Positions 11,901 through 22,329 of a DNA stretch of 64,000 nt are shown one piece after another. Location of the stretch: positions 1 to 64,000 of the forward strand of contig JAUCBJ010007760.1 of assembly GCA_032718475.1 (NCBI GenBank). The letters run 5' to 3'. Origin of the DNA: Nemertoderma westbladi (Eukaryota; Xenacoelomorpha; Nemertodermatida; Nemertodermatidae). Every line of letters begins with the position of its first letter. Position 1 is the first letter of the stretch. A program made the translations under genes and the position numbers. The notes below the pieces were generated by a model. The model was not told the origin of the DNA and made no database searches. It saw only the letters and a program-made list of their open reading frames with translations.

Positions 11901-14499
11901 TGCAATTTCTTGTATGAAGTTAGCTGGTATGAATCTTAAACCAGTTAACAATCCTTCTAAGATATTAGGAGTAGCATGGGATACCAATTTGGACACCCTC
12001 TATATTGACACATCCATCATTCCAAAACCTTCAAAGTTTACTCGCCGTGAACTTCTTACTCATTTTGGGTGTATATTTGATCCTATGGGTATTGTCTCTC
12101 CATGGACTCTCCAGGCTAAGTTCTTGCTTCAATCAACATGGGTATCAGGAACAAATTGGGATCAACCGTTACCATTAGAAATCCAGACTCAATGGCTCAA
12201 GTGGCTTGAGAATGTTGGTTTGGTCATAGAAATTCCTCGATGTGTTTACTTGGGCCCTTTATCTGACCTCTACATCTTTTGCGATGCATCAAAGAATGCT
12301 TATGCCTTTGTTGCATACGTAGTTAATCCGGGTTGTATTGCGACATTCTACTTTTCCAAATCAAAGGTAAAACCCAAAACCTCTGGTATTTCTATTCCTC
12401 GAATGGAACTTCTTGCTGCATTCATTGGTTCCAAGTTTGCCAATCATGTTATTACATGCCTATTCCAACCGTCACATATACATATGTTTAGTGACTCAAC
12501 TAGTGTTCTTGGGTGGATTCGAAAGGGTGCTCCTAAAAAGGAAACATTTATTTACAATCGAATTCAGAAGATTGTAACATATACCGACCCAATCAGTTGG
12601 CATTATGTGCCTGGTGCTCTCAATCCGGCTGATGTTCCTTCACGTGGGTGTTCATTGCAGCTCTTGGTTAATAATCCATTATTTTTTGAGGGTCCTCAAT
12701 TTATTTCTGATCCAGATGTCCAATGGCCTGATGAGCCTTCTCCGCCTTCTCAACTTCTCACATTTGAACCTAGTTTGCTATTGGCGAATGTAGATGTATT
12801 AGATACCCAGAGATATTCATCATTAAATGATGCTATTCGGATTATGGCTTGGATGCAACGTTTTATTCATAATGTTCGATCTCACAGTTCCAAACAGCTT
12901 GGATCACTAACTGCACTTGAACTTTCTTCAGCTTTGTTGTTTCTTATTAAAGTAAATCAACAACATTTTTATGAAAAAGATATTCGATTCTTAATGAATC
13001 ATCCCGATAAATGTGTGCCTAGCACCTCACCACTGTGGCGTTTACATCCAACTATAAAGGATGGATTACTCCTAATGGTTCCGAGAAATGGAACTGCACT
13101 CCTTCCAATTCTGCCACATAAAAGTTACCTAACACGCCTGATTGTTGAATATTACCATAGCGGTTTAATGCATCAAGGTTACGAATCAACATTAGCTCAA
13201 ATCCGCCTCAGGTATTGGATTCCTAGTGGACGTTCATTTGTTCGTAAGGTTATACATAACTGTCCTAAATGCTCTCGTTATCGTTCATTGCCTTATACTG
13301 CCCCTGAATCAGCATTACAGCCATTTCGCTCAAAGGCTATGACTCTCTTTGTTGTTTGTGGTATTGATTTTTTTGGGCCTATATATTTAGTGGATGGATC
13401 TAAGTCTCAGGTTCTTCTTTTTACATGTGCTTCTACTCGGGCTATTCATTTGGAATTGGTAGCTGCTGGATCTGCCCATCTCACCAACCTTGCTATCAGG
13501 AAGTTCCTAGCCCAACGTGTTGCTCCATTTACTCATGTTGAGTTCCATTCAGATAATGCTCGGACATTTCTGAAACTGTCCACAATGAAGTTCCCCTCTC
13601 ATAGGATTACATGGTATTTCATCCCTGCTCGTTCGCCACATTGGGGTGGATGGTGGGAACGCCTTATCAAGGTTGTAAAAACATGCCTTCGTATTTCCTT
13701 ACATGGGAAGCGGCTTAGTTTTGCTGAAATGGAAACAGCAGTTTGTGAGTGTGCATCGGTTGTGAACCTACGACCACTTACATCGAACTCTACTGATCCT
13801 AATGATACTACTGCTTTATCTCCCAGTGACTTCTTATATGGATATCCTCCACCACAGGATAACTTTATTGATTATGCCGCAGTCACTTCCCCTGATCTTC
13901 GCCAAATGCTATATCTACGAGATAAAGTTGGTCGTGACATCTGGAAGGCGTGGAGGGAGAAGTATATGGCGGCTCTGGGCGTTTGGAATCGAGCATCGAA
14001 TGTTTCACGACTGCCATGTGTTGGTGCCTTAGTATTGGTAAAACAATGCAGTCCTCGTGGGAAGTGGCCTTTGGCCAGAATTACAAAACTCTTTATTGGA
14101 CGGGATGATATTCCTCGTGCGGCGGAGATTCTCCTCAATGGGAAGATAACTACCCGTGGTGTACACTTGCTATATCCGCTGGAAATGGACTCGATGACTC
14201 ATGCCAATAATCATGATACCCCAAACCGTGGGGGCGTATCTGTTGGTAACCCAGCGACAATGGTGATTGACTCCCGTAACAATGGTGTATCAGTTGGTAA
14301 TGTGGTCCATGATGCTCCGAAACTTGGGACCAAGCTTGTCGTTAAAGACTATAACTCAGCTCCATGTTCACTTGAAGATGGAATAGTTACTAACACGGAG
14401 CCCGCCCCAGGTGTGGGGCTAACAGTACCTGTCGAGACTGCGCCTTATATTTCGAAATATGGCAGACAGGTTAAATGTCCTCCCAGATTTGGTCAGTAA
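8944..14499 (+). CDS. BEL/Pao gag-pol polyprotein
   Basis: A single 1851-residue frame from the first ATG after the LTR and leader to a TAA. Order of domains: gag (LPVFNGEYLSWRPFWDQF, about residues 150-170) and two zinc knuckles of form CX2CX3HX4C (about 435-465). Next comes an aspartic protease with an unusual active-site reading YIDDGSKKS (about 575-583) and downstream LIIGADNLW and RVLSGPL. The reverse transcriptase has HRVVFNGSA, VADIEAAFHQIE, FGLKPSSF and YCDD at 966-969. RNase H has IFCDASKNAYA, IPRMELLAA, MFSDSTS and NPADVPSRG. The integrase has a zinc-binding H-H-C-C module (about 1400-1440), Asp in GIDFFGP (about 1475), Asp in FHSDNA (about 1535) and Glu in WWERLIK (about 1573). A short C-terminal tail carries KYGRQVKCPPRF. 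No stop or frameshift interrupts it, and length and order are normal for BEL/Pao. It acts in cytoplasmic particles (gag assembly, reverse transcription) and then in the nucleus (integration). Confidence 0.95.
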   Translation: MQSGPGKDNLDIPDPDGSNTGTDKIDTLKRQRFTQRGKVTKLMGDLDEFLTQNESDIDCDELAYIVELGDQDYQILNRIESELLHLGFQDTTKSNHARDLHKKLFKCRRILSRIDNPDFHGREDDRESTASSKTNTGTGSSTGTSGLPKITLPVFNGEYLSWRPFWDQFLALIHNREGLSDVQKFVYLRSSLAKDVLDSLSGLSVSSVNYQAAISSLQRRYGNPNLLIGLYASRLCSLPTVRDNDLSGFRKVMDTFESSLREIRQLSIEIKVSTGTSNSLSPDSGDIPATNAIGTGTPALSDTSGDLTSLLLAPLLLQKLPSEVVLVWNRNHPNERFNLDALLEFIRLELEFRESMAFNTKNCGSLASTPQHSLSYPKPKLSSTSALPLSDAFHNRQSPCPGCNSTDKFHKLRTCSTLLAKEPTDRYRLIKSAGLCSNCLGLHNSKQCPSQSTCQFCNKRHNSILCFKNANSGKDSNSHLSTVHGTTPKASQRHMVSGSRTTPNKLPTTTSIQSIWPPLQPTSSPSVTATLPVGSNEVDVDSAVFLKIAKAHIKTPSLSQVPTDLSSGSGCWIHAYIDDGSKKSYILGNLANALNLPVIESRVLSTGAFANQITTALSHRVQFHVYSQYFQNYISLTAWTAEALCPTMRQEHITLFPISMSPYNNYWADDFDGGQRDISLIIGADNLWQVTADQYRERDCPVIIDTFFGRVLSGPLNQSSFKSSDKYPDPSLLAMDVEPPELSQLWNLESIGINDSELKVAEYPEPMISEEDPPHYSVTLPFSGYKRPLCNYHKVNQQQSRAFNRLSATERSVYVCKMRKLIDDGIVEFSEFPTDEGYYMPHHLVFSSGKHRVVFNGSARDLNGVSLNECLDTGPNLLASLLDVLLRFRHYPYVTVADIEAAFHQIEVQAEDRCWIRFLWDGKIYQFKRVPFGLKPSSFLLHSTVHHHASQTFPPAALPEFLQSLYCDDYIHSNDSLVKCESLLENAISCMKLAGMNLKPVNNPSKILGVAWDTNLDTLYIDTSIIPKPSKFTRRELLTHFGCIFDPMGIVSPWTLQAKFLLQSTWVSGTNWDQPLPLEIQTQWLKWLENVGLVIEIPRCVYLGPLSDLYIFCDASKNAYAFVAYVVNPGCIATFYFSKSKVKPKTSGISIPRMELLAAFIGSKFANHVITCLFQPSHIHMFSDSTSVLGWIRKGAPKKETFIYNRIQKIVTYTDPISWHYVPGALNPADVPSRGCSLQLLVNNPLFFEGPQFISDPDVQWPDEPSPPSQLLTFEPSLLLANVDVLDTQRYSSLNDAIRIMAWMQRFIHNVRSHSSKQLGSLTALELSSALLFLIKVNQQHFYEKDIRFLMNHPDKCVPSTSPLWRLHPTIKDGLLLMVPRNGTALLPILPHKSYLTRLIVEYYHSGLMHQGYESTLAQIRLRYWIPSGRSFVRKVIHNCPKCSRYRSLPYTAPESALQPFRSKAMTLFVVCGIDFFGPIYLVDGSKSQVLLFTCASTRAIHLELVAAGSAHLTNLAIRKFLAQRVAPFTHVEFHSDNARTFLKLSTMKFPSHRITWYFIPARSPHWGGWWERLIKVVKTCLRISLHGKRLSFAEMETAVCECASVVNLRPLTSNSTDPNDTTALSPSDFLYGYPPPQDNFIDYAAVTSPDLRQMLYLRDKVGRDIWKAWREKYMAALGVWNRASNVSRLPCVGALVLVKQCSPRGKWPLARITKLFIGRDDIPRAAEILLNGKITTRGVHLLYPLEMDSMTHANNHDTPNRGGVSVGNPATMVIDSRNNGVSVGNVVHDAPKLGTKLVVKDYNSAPCSLEDGIVTNTEPAPGVGLTVPVETAPYISKYGRQVKCPPRFGQ

Positions 14500-14805
14500 T
14501 ATGAATTGCAATACGTGGTATAATAAAATTAAGTTTGTATCACTATATAACAAAGATTACTTAAATTTCGAAGTTAATATTATTTGTTGTATTAGTATTA
14601 TTGTATTAGTAAGAGAGAAAGAATTGAGTATTGACTTGAAAATTAACTCCAGACTTATTCTGATTCATTGCTAAATATGATGTATTGATGTACTGATTAT
14701 CCTGATTTTATATCTGGTTTTTGAGTTTTTTTTTTTTATTTTATTTGTTGATGGAAATTATTTTCTTCTTTTTTTCGTAGTATTATTAACTACGACGTGG
14801 GGGTT
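14500..14805 (+). other. 3' non-coding region of BEL element
   Basis: AT-rich sequence between the gag-pol stop and the 3' LTR, with a T10 run near 14731. It ends in a short G-rich stretch that is the likely polypurine tract for plus-strand priming. No further gene, and no envelope-like frame, is seen. Confidence 0.6.
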
Positions 14806-15057
14806 TGTGAAATATTATTTTCACTTTACCTACCTTTTTGGTTATACTGTAGGTTTTTAGCAGTATCTTATCTGAGTTTTGTGGTTCACATTCAGACTGT
14901 TTGTTACCTACCGGTTTTTGGTGTTTATATACCTGATACCTATTTTACTGTATTACAGTATTACCTATATTGCTCGGAGTTTCCTGACAAATATATACAT
15001 ACAGATATCTGCATACGATTATGATTTTCATATCTTTATTCGTACCAGTATTCTACA
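14806..15057 (+). repeat. 3' LTR of intact BEL element
   Basis: 252 bp, same sequence as 8479-8730, followed directly by AGTTG (15058-15062), the right copy of the target duplication. Confidence 0.95.
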
Positions 15058-15062
15058 AGTTG

Positions 15063-16361
15063 AGACCCATGATGGGGGAAGATAGACTGATCCGACTAAA
15101 TACCCGGATGACAAACGCCCTGGTCGAATATGAAGTCAAATACCCAGCGCTTCTGCCCGGAACGTCAACACTAGCCAAGCTATTAATTTAACAGTGCCAT
15201 GAATGAAAACCATCACGCGGGCCAGAATTGGATTATGGCTAACATCCGGCAGAGATATTGGATCACCCACATCCAGCCACTGATCCGGAAAGTCTTAAAA
15301 CGTTGCTTCCCTTGCAGACGATACGTAGCACCAACGCTCACCCAAAGAATGGCCGACCTACCGGCTACACGGCTGCAGTCCGATTCACCGCCGTTCTATG
15401 TAACCAGAGTAGACTGTTTCGGACCATTTACAGTCATCAAGCGACGATCCAACATCAAATGGTGAGGAGCCATCTTCACATGCCTTAGGTCAAGGGCGAT
15501 TTACCTAGACCTCGTAGTAAACCTCACACAGCACGCTTTTATCAACGCTCTATGTCGGTTCGTGGCAAACAACGGATCATGCCGGCATATGTACTCCGAT
15601 AATGGAACGAACTTCGTGGGAGGAGAAAGGGAACTCAGAGAAGCTATCGAGGGATGGTTCACCGAAGAGACCACATCCCAAGTCTGGAAGGAACACCATA
15701 TACAATGGCACTTCCAAACACCCTTGGCACCCCATACGAGCGGGGTATGGGAGAAACTCATCGACTAGGTGAAACAATCCATGCGTGTCGCATTAGGGGA
15801 AACCCGGGTAACCCACGACACCCTTTGCACTACATTCTGCGAGATCATGGCCACCCTGAACAACCGGCCAATCGTACCTATCCACGATGACCCCACAGAT
15901 CTGGAGCCTCTTACACCTAACCATCTACTTGGAAGACCCAAAACCAAAATTCTTCCAGAGGCAATGTTCCCAGATCCCAACGATATCGCGAGACACACCA
16001 ATTGGAAAAAGGCCCAAGCGTTGACAGTGCATTGGTGGAGAATCTGGGTCCAAGAGTACCTCATAACCCTCTGGACCAGGAGGAAGTGGAATAACACCTA
16101 CCGGAACGTCGCAGTTGGCGACATGGTGCTTGTAAAGGAAGACCTTAAAGACCGCGTCCACTGGCCTGGGTGCGAGTCGTGGAAATAACCCCAAGTAAAG
16201 ACAGACTTGCGAGGACTGTGATGATACGAACGGCAAAGGGCCACTACCAACGCCCTATCCAGAGGCTGTGCCTTCTTGAAGGCATTGACGGCGGTGACTC
16301 CACAAGGGGTGATAAGTTCCCTACTCCAGATCCTGCTGCAGACATTGGTGACAATATCTAA
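15063..16361 (+). pseudogene. Decayed BEL/Pao pol, part 2 (integrase)
   Basis: Continuation of the pol gene interrupted at 8478; the first codons (RPMMGEDRLIRLNTRM) are in frame with the left part. It contains the integrase zinc module (HHAG...RQRYWI...KRCFPC, about 15215-15320), VDCFGPF (first catalytic Asp, about 15410), MYSDNGTNFVG (second Asp, about 15592-15625) and an APHTSGVWEKLI region holding the catalytic Glu (about 15730-15765). After this come NNRPI, PNHLLGRPKT and a C-terminal VGDMVLVKED module (about 16115-16145). Stops at about 15188, 15462 and 15766, plus a frame change near 16180, disable it. Its 3' LTR is not clearly recognisable downstream. Confidence 0.85.
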
Positions 16362-17140
16362 ACCCGCTTAAACCCTTCTTATCCTGTTGATAAACTCTTT
16401 AAGCTGTGATTTACCGACAATGAATAATGGACCCCCCTTAAACCAACTGTAACCACGCAATGGTATTTGTGTTTCCTCGTGTGTTATGTGGATTCCACCC
16501 TGCAGCGTCACCCTGCAGATGTTTAGACTGACGCAGGGTAGTTTATGTACTGTTCACCCTGATTTTGGTCATCAGGACCAGCTACATTGGATTATTGGAA
16601 ATGGAAAAATTTCGAAATGGAATTTATTGTATCCATTGTGTTGTATTGTGTTGTCAGTTGCGTGCGCAGTTCGGGGCGTAGGCAGTGTAACTAGTCCAGC
16701 TGTAGATCCCGGATTGCCGTGCAACACCCCCTCTATTGCGTAATTCTGGTGGGTCCATGGTGCATCCACATGACTTCGTCGGTAGAGGTTTTATGTTTCT
16801 CAGTCGCGTTATTCTGGTGGGACCATTGCGTGGATTTTGGGGCGTAGGCTGTGTAACTAGTCCAGCTGTAGATCCCAGAATGTTGCGTAACCCCATCCCA
16901 CATGACTTTTTCGGCTGAGCTTTATGTTGGTGGGAGTGTTATTCTGGTGGGTCCCTGGTGCATTCCACATGACTTCACTTCCAGTGTCTTCATTGTCCGT
17001 TACGTGTGCAGTTTGGGGCGTAGGCGGTGTAACTAGCCCAGCTGTAGATCCCAGATTGCCGCGTAACACCCATTTCACAACAAAAATTTCCCAAAGAAGA
17101 TGGTTGTATGTAGTTTGGAAATGATGAAAAGAAACAGACA
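16362..17140. repeat. Three degenerate repeats, possibly LTR-derived
   Basis: A module containing GGGCGTAGGC, GTGTAACTAG and CCAGCTGTAGATCCC, followed by a TTGCGTAAC-like stretch, occurs three times (about 16670-16745, 16838-16895, 17010-17075). The copies are separated by related text mentioning ATTCTGGTGGG and CATGACTTC. They are diverged direct copies with a period of about 170-180 bp. Position after the decayed pol suggests the old element's 3' non-coding region or LTR, but no TG...CA boundaries can be fixed. Confidence 0.5.
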
Positions 17141-17640
17141 ACCCTACTATAAACTGAATGATGACGCGTATGATGATGAAAATGTAATGATGCGCACCCT
17201 GGTGCTGCGCTTATAACAAATGATGATAGCCGGGGGGCTATAACCCCAATGAAATGTGGAAATAAATGATGAAATGTGTAATAAATGGTAATGATGAAAT
17301 GGTGGAAATAAATGATGAAATGTGGAAAGAAATAGTGATATAATGTGAAATGAATAATAAATGAGAAATGAAAAAAGACAAAAAAAAAATGTATAAAATG
17401 TAGAAAAGAAAAGAATTGGAAATAGAAGAGGACATAAAAAATTCAAAACTGGTTGGATATTAATGTATAGCTATAATAGTGCAACTGTAAATACTGAATG
17501 TAGTAGCAATAAGATTGTAGATGCCTATATAGCAATAATAATAATAAACTGAATTTCAAATAAACTGAATTATTCTTCAGTCACTATAGAATCAGACTTT
17601 CTGGATTATAATTAACTGATGTAAATTCGCAAAGGACATA
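17141..17640. other. AT-rich spacer with GATGAAATGTGG repeats
   Basis: Short imperfect repeats of a GATGAAATGTGGAAATAAAT-like unit at about 17250-17345, then general AT-rich sequence. No gene is supported; the long minus-strand Ser/Phe/His-rich frames are products of the simple repeat. Confidence 0.5.
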
Positions 17641-17650
17641 ATTTAAAATA

Positions 17651-19901
17651 TTGACCCAAATCGCAAAATTCTCGGCGAATTACGTAACATACTCTATTTG
17701 CTGGAATATCCACAGCCCAGATCTCCTAACTTTGATACGAAATAATCTACGAGACCTCCGGTTGACCGATGCTAGTACGAGCCTGAAAAGAACGGAACGC
17801 AAAGGCAACCGGAGGAGCGGAGTTGTTGTTCTGGGAAATGTTCCGGCGAAGCATCTACAAATCCTGGTGTTTGATATACGACAACGAGGGAAACGCAACG
17901 CCCACCTCAAAAGCGATTACGTTGGCGCGATGCCAAAGTTTCGTCGACGACAAGAGTACATACCTCACCCACTGGGGAAACCTAGCGGAATGTACAACGA
18001 CGCTACAAGAGGAGCGTATATCGGTCATCCAGAACCGCGATGACTACCAGGAGAAGTATGGGACAAAGGAATACGGTCGATCATTAGTCGTCGTCCTCGG
18101 AACCCTAGATGGTCTAGTGTTAATATGTTGGATCTTCCCGACATCCAAGCAGGAGGTGCAGACATCCAGAGTGATCTGGCTATTACCACTGGTGATCCAA
18201 CAGATCCTATTCGATTTCGATGTTATCAAGATTGGGTCGGATATAAAGGCAGATATCCGTAATGACTACACCAATGCCCCTTTCGGAAGAAACCGACGAG
18301 AAGACCTCAGCGCCATTAGTCACTTTGTCGACACCCAAACCATGTTGGCCTGGTTGCGATCCACAGAATTCATGCGTGGATTCCGGGAAGTGAGACCGAC
18401 GAAATCCGGTATCGGCTACCTCGCGGTGCTTAACGACGGTATAGACTTTAAACCTCAGAAATTCCTGGACTATAACAAGATATATGGCGCACACCCGGAA
18501 TTAGAGATAACGAATGAGCGAGAGAATTGTGAGAAGGACGTAGAAAGAAAATGGACGATCCACCAGAAATGGGAGAATCCGGATCAACGTAACTATATCT
18601 ACGTCATAATGGAATCATATACTGTTGCCAAGTTCATCTGCAAGACTCTCGATAAACTCAATAATGCGGTTCCTAGATCCTTTATCGACTATGAGTGGAA
18701 TGAAGTGATTGACCACGCGTTCAAAGCGGTAGAGAATATTCCACTGGGAGATACGAAAACGCTCAATGTCATTGCATCCTGGGATGATAACAGACCGTTC
18801 GACATCCCTACGATTGCTGATCTCCTCGTTGCAGAGGAACCACTGATATCATCGGACGGGGAGGAATTATGGCTACAGGAAGGTGTACTGCTGTCCACCC
18901 TAAAGCAACGACTCGATCCAGAAGTCGCTTACGAACCAGCCGCCAAACGGGTTGCCTCGGCCGAACCTGCAACGGAGGCAGGCGTAACCACCCCGCTTGG
19001 CTCCGGCAGTCCCGCTAGGGAGTTGGTAACCACCTACGCGCTTAGCGACTTCGGCGACACCTGTCAGAGGTTATCTCCATATCCGTTCCCGGGGGAGAAG
19101 ACTGGTCTTCGGAAATCCCGAGCACCAGCACCCAATGGACCCGCTCGGCTATACAGGGTCCCAGCAATGCTCCAACCCCTGTAGACCTCCTTGGAATTCC
19201 TCCGGCGAACGCCCCGGCACCCCTTCGCCGACTGGCTGTGGCGATGGTCCCCTCTGTTCCACAAGACCCTATGCGACTTACCCGATGGTACGCCGAACAA
19301 ACCGAGTGGATCCACCGCCAGAAACGGGCTCCCGGGATGCGACCGGCGGGCCACAATGTTTCGGTTTGTCCTACACTTTACAACCTCTGCACAAAATGCG
19401 GTTTCCGTGGACATTCCGCGAGCCCCCGTTGCAACATAAAGTGTCCTACTAAGGACGTAACAGCTATGGGAAATATGGTTATGTTTGAAACCTACGCCAA
19501 TAACCACGTAAAGACCAAAGTGAGGAGAAGCGCTTGAAATATTGTGCAAGAGATGGCGTGCGGATACTTCTCGTTCCCAGAATGCCTCCATACGACAGCG
19601 ACGCTACCTTTCCATTACGTGGATTTACTATTAAAGCGCTGGATTATTTCGCCCCTTTGAGATCCTCAGGCGTTTATACTCCTACAAAGAAGAATTCGGT
19701 GACAGAAAGTGGTTTCTAGAGGCACGCACTACCGAGTTGGAGAGACGGACAGATATGATCCCACTACCATCCAAAGGAAGGGCTGCCAGGAGACAAGCTG
19801 CAGCGATGATCGCGATGGACATTGACGCTTCCCTACCTGCACTGGCAATCAACGAGAGTAGACGGGTGAAGAGGAGGAAAGCGTATCAGAGTAAGAAATA
19901 G
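17651..19901 (+). pseudogene. Orphan gag-like gene, frameshifted
   Basis: A coding-like region whose GC-richer codons contrast with its AT-rich surroundings. The main open frame (about 17830-19184, the last of roughly 450 codons) has a helical, charged character but no family I recognise. A following segment in another frame (about 19190-19537) contains CTKCGFRGHSASPRC, a CCHC zinc-knuckle-like motif (CX2CX4HX5C). A final segment (about 19650-19901, third frame) is rich in Arg/Lys and Ala and ends RRKAYQSKK before TAG. A zinc knuckle after a long helical protein, followed by a basic tail, is the layout of a retroelement gag. At least two frameshifts separate the parts. No reverse transcriptase follows it, so it is either the remnant of a deleted element or a gag-only non-autonomous one. 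Confidence 0.5.
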
Positions 19902-21190
19902 AGGACCAGGATATTCCAGGAACATTTATATCAAACATTTATTTTTATATTTACATAAACTAACTCTAGGAAAAATTAATCAGGACTATGCAATATTAAA
20001 ATTTGGGTTTTTATGTGGGAAATGACCTACGCAAACTTGATCTACCGATAGACCTCACAAAGGTCATCGGGGGGGGGACTGTGATTTCAACTTTTCATAA
20101 CGTGAGTTGAATATTTTATGGATTTATTTGTAATGAATATTCCAATATCAATACTGGGTGCGGGAACATGGAATTCAGGCACATTCAATGGACTGGGGGC
20201 GATTTACGGGCGAATATTGGGGCGACTTACAGGGTACGGGACTCATATCAGATATTTAAGAGCCGAGGGTGGGAAGCAAAATCAAGCAGTACTCAGGTTT
20301 ACCTGATACTATTAGGCCTAGCCAACTTCCTGCTGCCTGTAGAGGTGGATTTTGTAACTCGCTAGGCCTAGGGACAAGGACTGCCCTTAGCGGTCCCTGG
20401 CCAACAGCAGTTATTACGAGCCTGAATAAGGACTCGGAAAGTCTGCTGATTGTGTCAGCAATTTGCAACGGGAACCAACAGACAGATCCCTAGCGGTCCC
20501 TGGTCGCCGGCAGTTATTACGAGCCTGAATAAGGACTCGGAACGCTTGCCGACACTACGCCAGGGACTTGCGACGGATCGACCGACTAGATGGGAGAAGG
20601 GTTCGACGAGGACTGCCTTCCTGGAGTGGGTTCCACGACTGGCGTTAGTATAAGCCTGAATAAGGACTCGGAAAGCTACCAACAGTTGGGACTCACAATG
20701 GGTTGACAGACCCCTTGCCAAGCCATACCGCTTTCCTGATGACCAATCCCTTCAGGGTTCGGGAAGGGTGGGACGGACACGCAACAGGGTCGAAAGACAA
20801 AGGACCGGACTCTACTGGCCTACCGACTATTCGGACTACCGAAGCGACTACGAGCCTGAAAGGGACTCGGAAAGCTTAGGTGGTTGGGACCCTGCAACAA
20901 ACCAACAGATCCCTAGCCAAGCCGTACCGCTTTCCTGATGACCGATCCCTTTGGGGTTCGAGAAGGGTGGGACGGACACGCAACCAGGTCTACCGACTTG
21001 ACCAACCCTTAGCCAAGCCATACCGCATTCCTGTTGACCGATCCCTTCGGGGTTCGGGAAGGGTGGGACGGACACGTAACAGGGTCGACCGAGACCGACA
21101 CTACGGTACAGGGACTAGGACCGAGGAAAAATGGGGAACATTAGTTAAGTTAAAATCTAAAGCGAACAGTGGGTAATTAAATAATGTACT
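19902..21190. repeat. Repeat-rich non-coding region after the gag-like gene
   Basis: Begins with AT-rich sequence and a G10 run (about 20070-20079) followed by ACTGTGATTTCAAC, which could be a polypurine tract and LTR start. It then holds two repeat sets. One is a GCCTGAATAAGGACTCGGAA block at about 20420, 20522, 20652 and (variant) 20850. The other is a block of about 80-95 bp (CCAAGCC, TACCGC, TTCCTG, GGGTTCGGGAAGGGTGGGAC) at about 20715, 20915 and 21012. No gene is visible. LTR or internal tandem repeat of an unidentified retroelement is the best guess. Confidence 0.45.
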
Positions 21191-21539
21191 GTAGGAATTT
21201 ATATTGTCGTATATTATTGTGAATATTTGGTGTATATTGGTGTGGGGAAGCCCAACTTTTCTCGATCAAGGTTCAGTTACAAGATTCAACTGTAGGGAAG
21301 TTACATTAAAAGATTATATCCAACCAATGCAACGTTTTCTCAACTGCAATCTTGCATCTAAGAATGGTCTCCTTCTCCACTCCCAATATCCGGTTAATGG
21401 CCGGCTGAAAATTCCGCCTCCAGCATCGGCGTTTTTCCCCCATGGTGTCAGGAATAACGGCAACAAATCAGATCAGTATACAATTTACAATATACAACAT
21501 TTGTGTCTACTGTCAGGTCAGGTATTCTAGGTCATTGAT
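21191..21539. other. Unassigned spacer
   Basis: Contains a 108-codon open stretch (21204-21530) without recognisable motif and without matches elsewhere in the window. I see no support for calling it a gene. Confidence 0.35.
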
Positions 21540-22329
21540 CAAGAAAACTTGCCACCTCCATGCAGCATAAAGGAGGTGCCACCTGTAGCTGCATAGACCC
21601 TTTTACTAGGGCAAATCTGGTCCTGTAACTAGGACCCCCTTCGTTCTGGGATAAGGACGCCCTTGGTCCTGGAATAAGGACCCATATACTTGGCTGCAGG
21701 GGTATATGGCCTGACCAGGCAGATGGTGATCTACCAATGGCTGGTCAGGAGTAGAGTGTTCTCATGTCCACCCTGAGAGCACTTCACTGCGACCTGCACC
21801 TGGCAGCAGGGGTACAGGGCATGACCCAGCAGATAAGCTGCACAGCCAATGGTGGGTCATGTGCACCAGAGTAGATATGGGTGATGGGCCTCGTATCTGG
21901 CAGACTGGTCAGACTGATAAGGTTCTGATTAAGGACGGGGCGGTTGGCGACTCGCCCTCGCGTCTGCAGATGATATTGGCAATGCAATGGTGGAATTGGT
22001 CTGTTGATGAATCCAACTGCACAGCACATGCAGCATTGGACAAAATAGGTCAAATCTCTAACCACATCATCAGTTGCCACTTCTCATGTTCTGGAAGACT
22101 GGCTAAGAAGTTTCCTAAGGTGGTTCTGATTGTGTGCTACTCTCCAACTAGTGTTGCCCCTGTAGAGGAGTTTCTACCACAATCTACAAGCAGCTACTGA
22201 TGGAGTGGATCAGAATGCATTCTTAACATTCCTATGAGACTTTAATGCAAGTCTGCATCAATCACCTACATCGCCCTGGGTGTATTGCAATAGTGTTAAC
22301 CGAAATTCTGTCCATCTTCAGGATTTTAT
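21540..22329 (+). mobile_element. LINE-A fragment (5' region and part of endonuclease)
   Basis: Shares the 5' non-coding text with the copy at 2900-3050 (CACTTCACTGCGACCTGCACC at about 21779) and then the endonuclease start, with several small indels and a premature break. It stops at about 22329 and is directly followed by a second LINE-A 5' region, so the endonuclease is present twice in succession. It is non-functional. Confidence 0.65.

Larger units (their letters stand above)
8479..15057 (+). mobile_element. Intact BEL/Pao LTR retrotransposon
   Basis: A complete 6,579-bp element: 252-bp LTRs at both ends, one gag-pol frame, and a 5-bp AGTTG target duplication. The LTRs appear identical base for base, so insertion was recent. 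It sits inside another, heavily mutated BEL/Pao pol gene. A purine-rich stretch (CGTGGGGGTTT, about 14795-14805) directly before the 3' LTR is a plausible polypurine tract. No primer site beginning TGG follows the 5' LTR; the sequence there (TTCTTCGAACCGGATCTG) contains a T-loop-like TTCGAACC, so the priming tRNA is unresolved. Everything needed for autonomous movement appears present. Confidence 0.96.

Noticed and set aside
14879-15085. Short frames in the LTR (same peptide in both LTRs)
   Set aside because: They recur only because the LTRs are identical; no coding evidence.
17147-17446. Ser/Phe/His-rich minus-strand frames
   Set aside because: They arise from the AT-rich GATGAAATG repeat; low complexity only.
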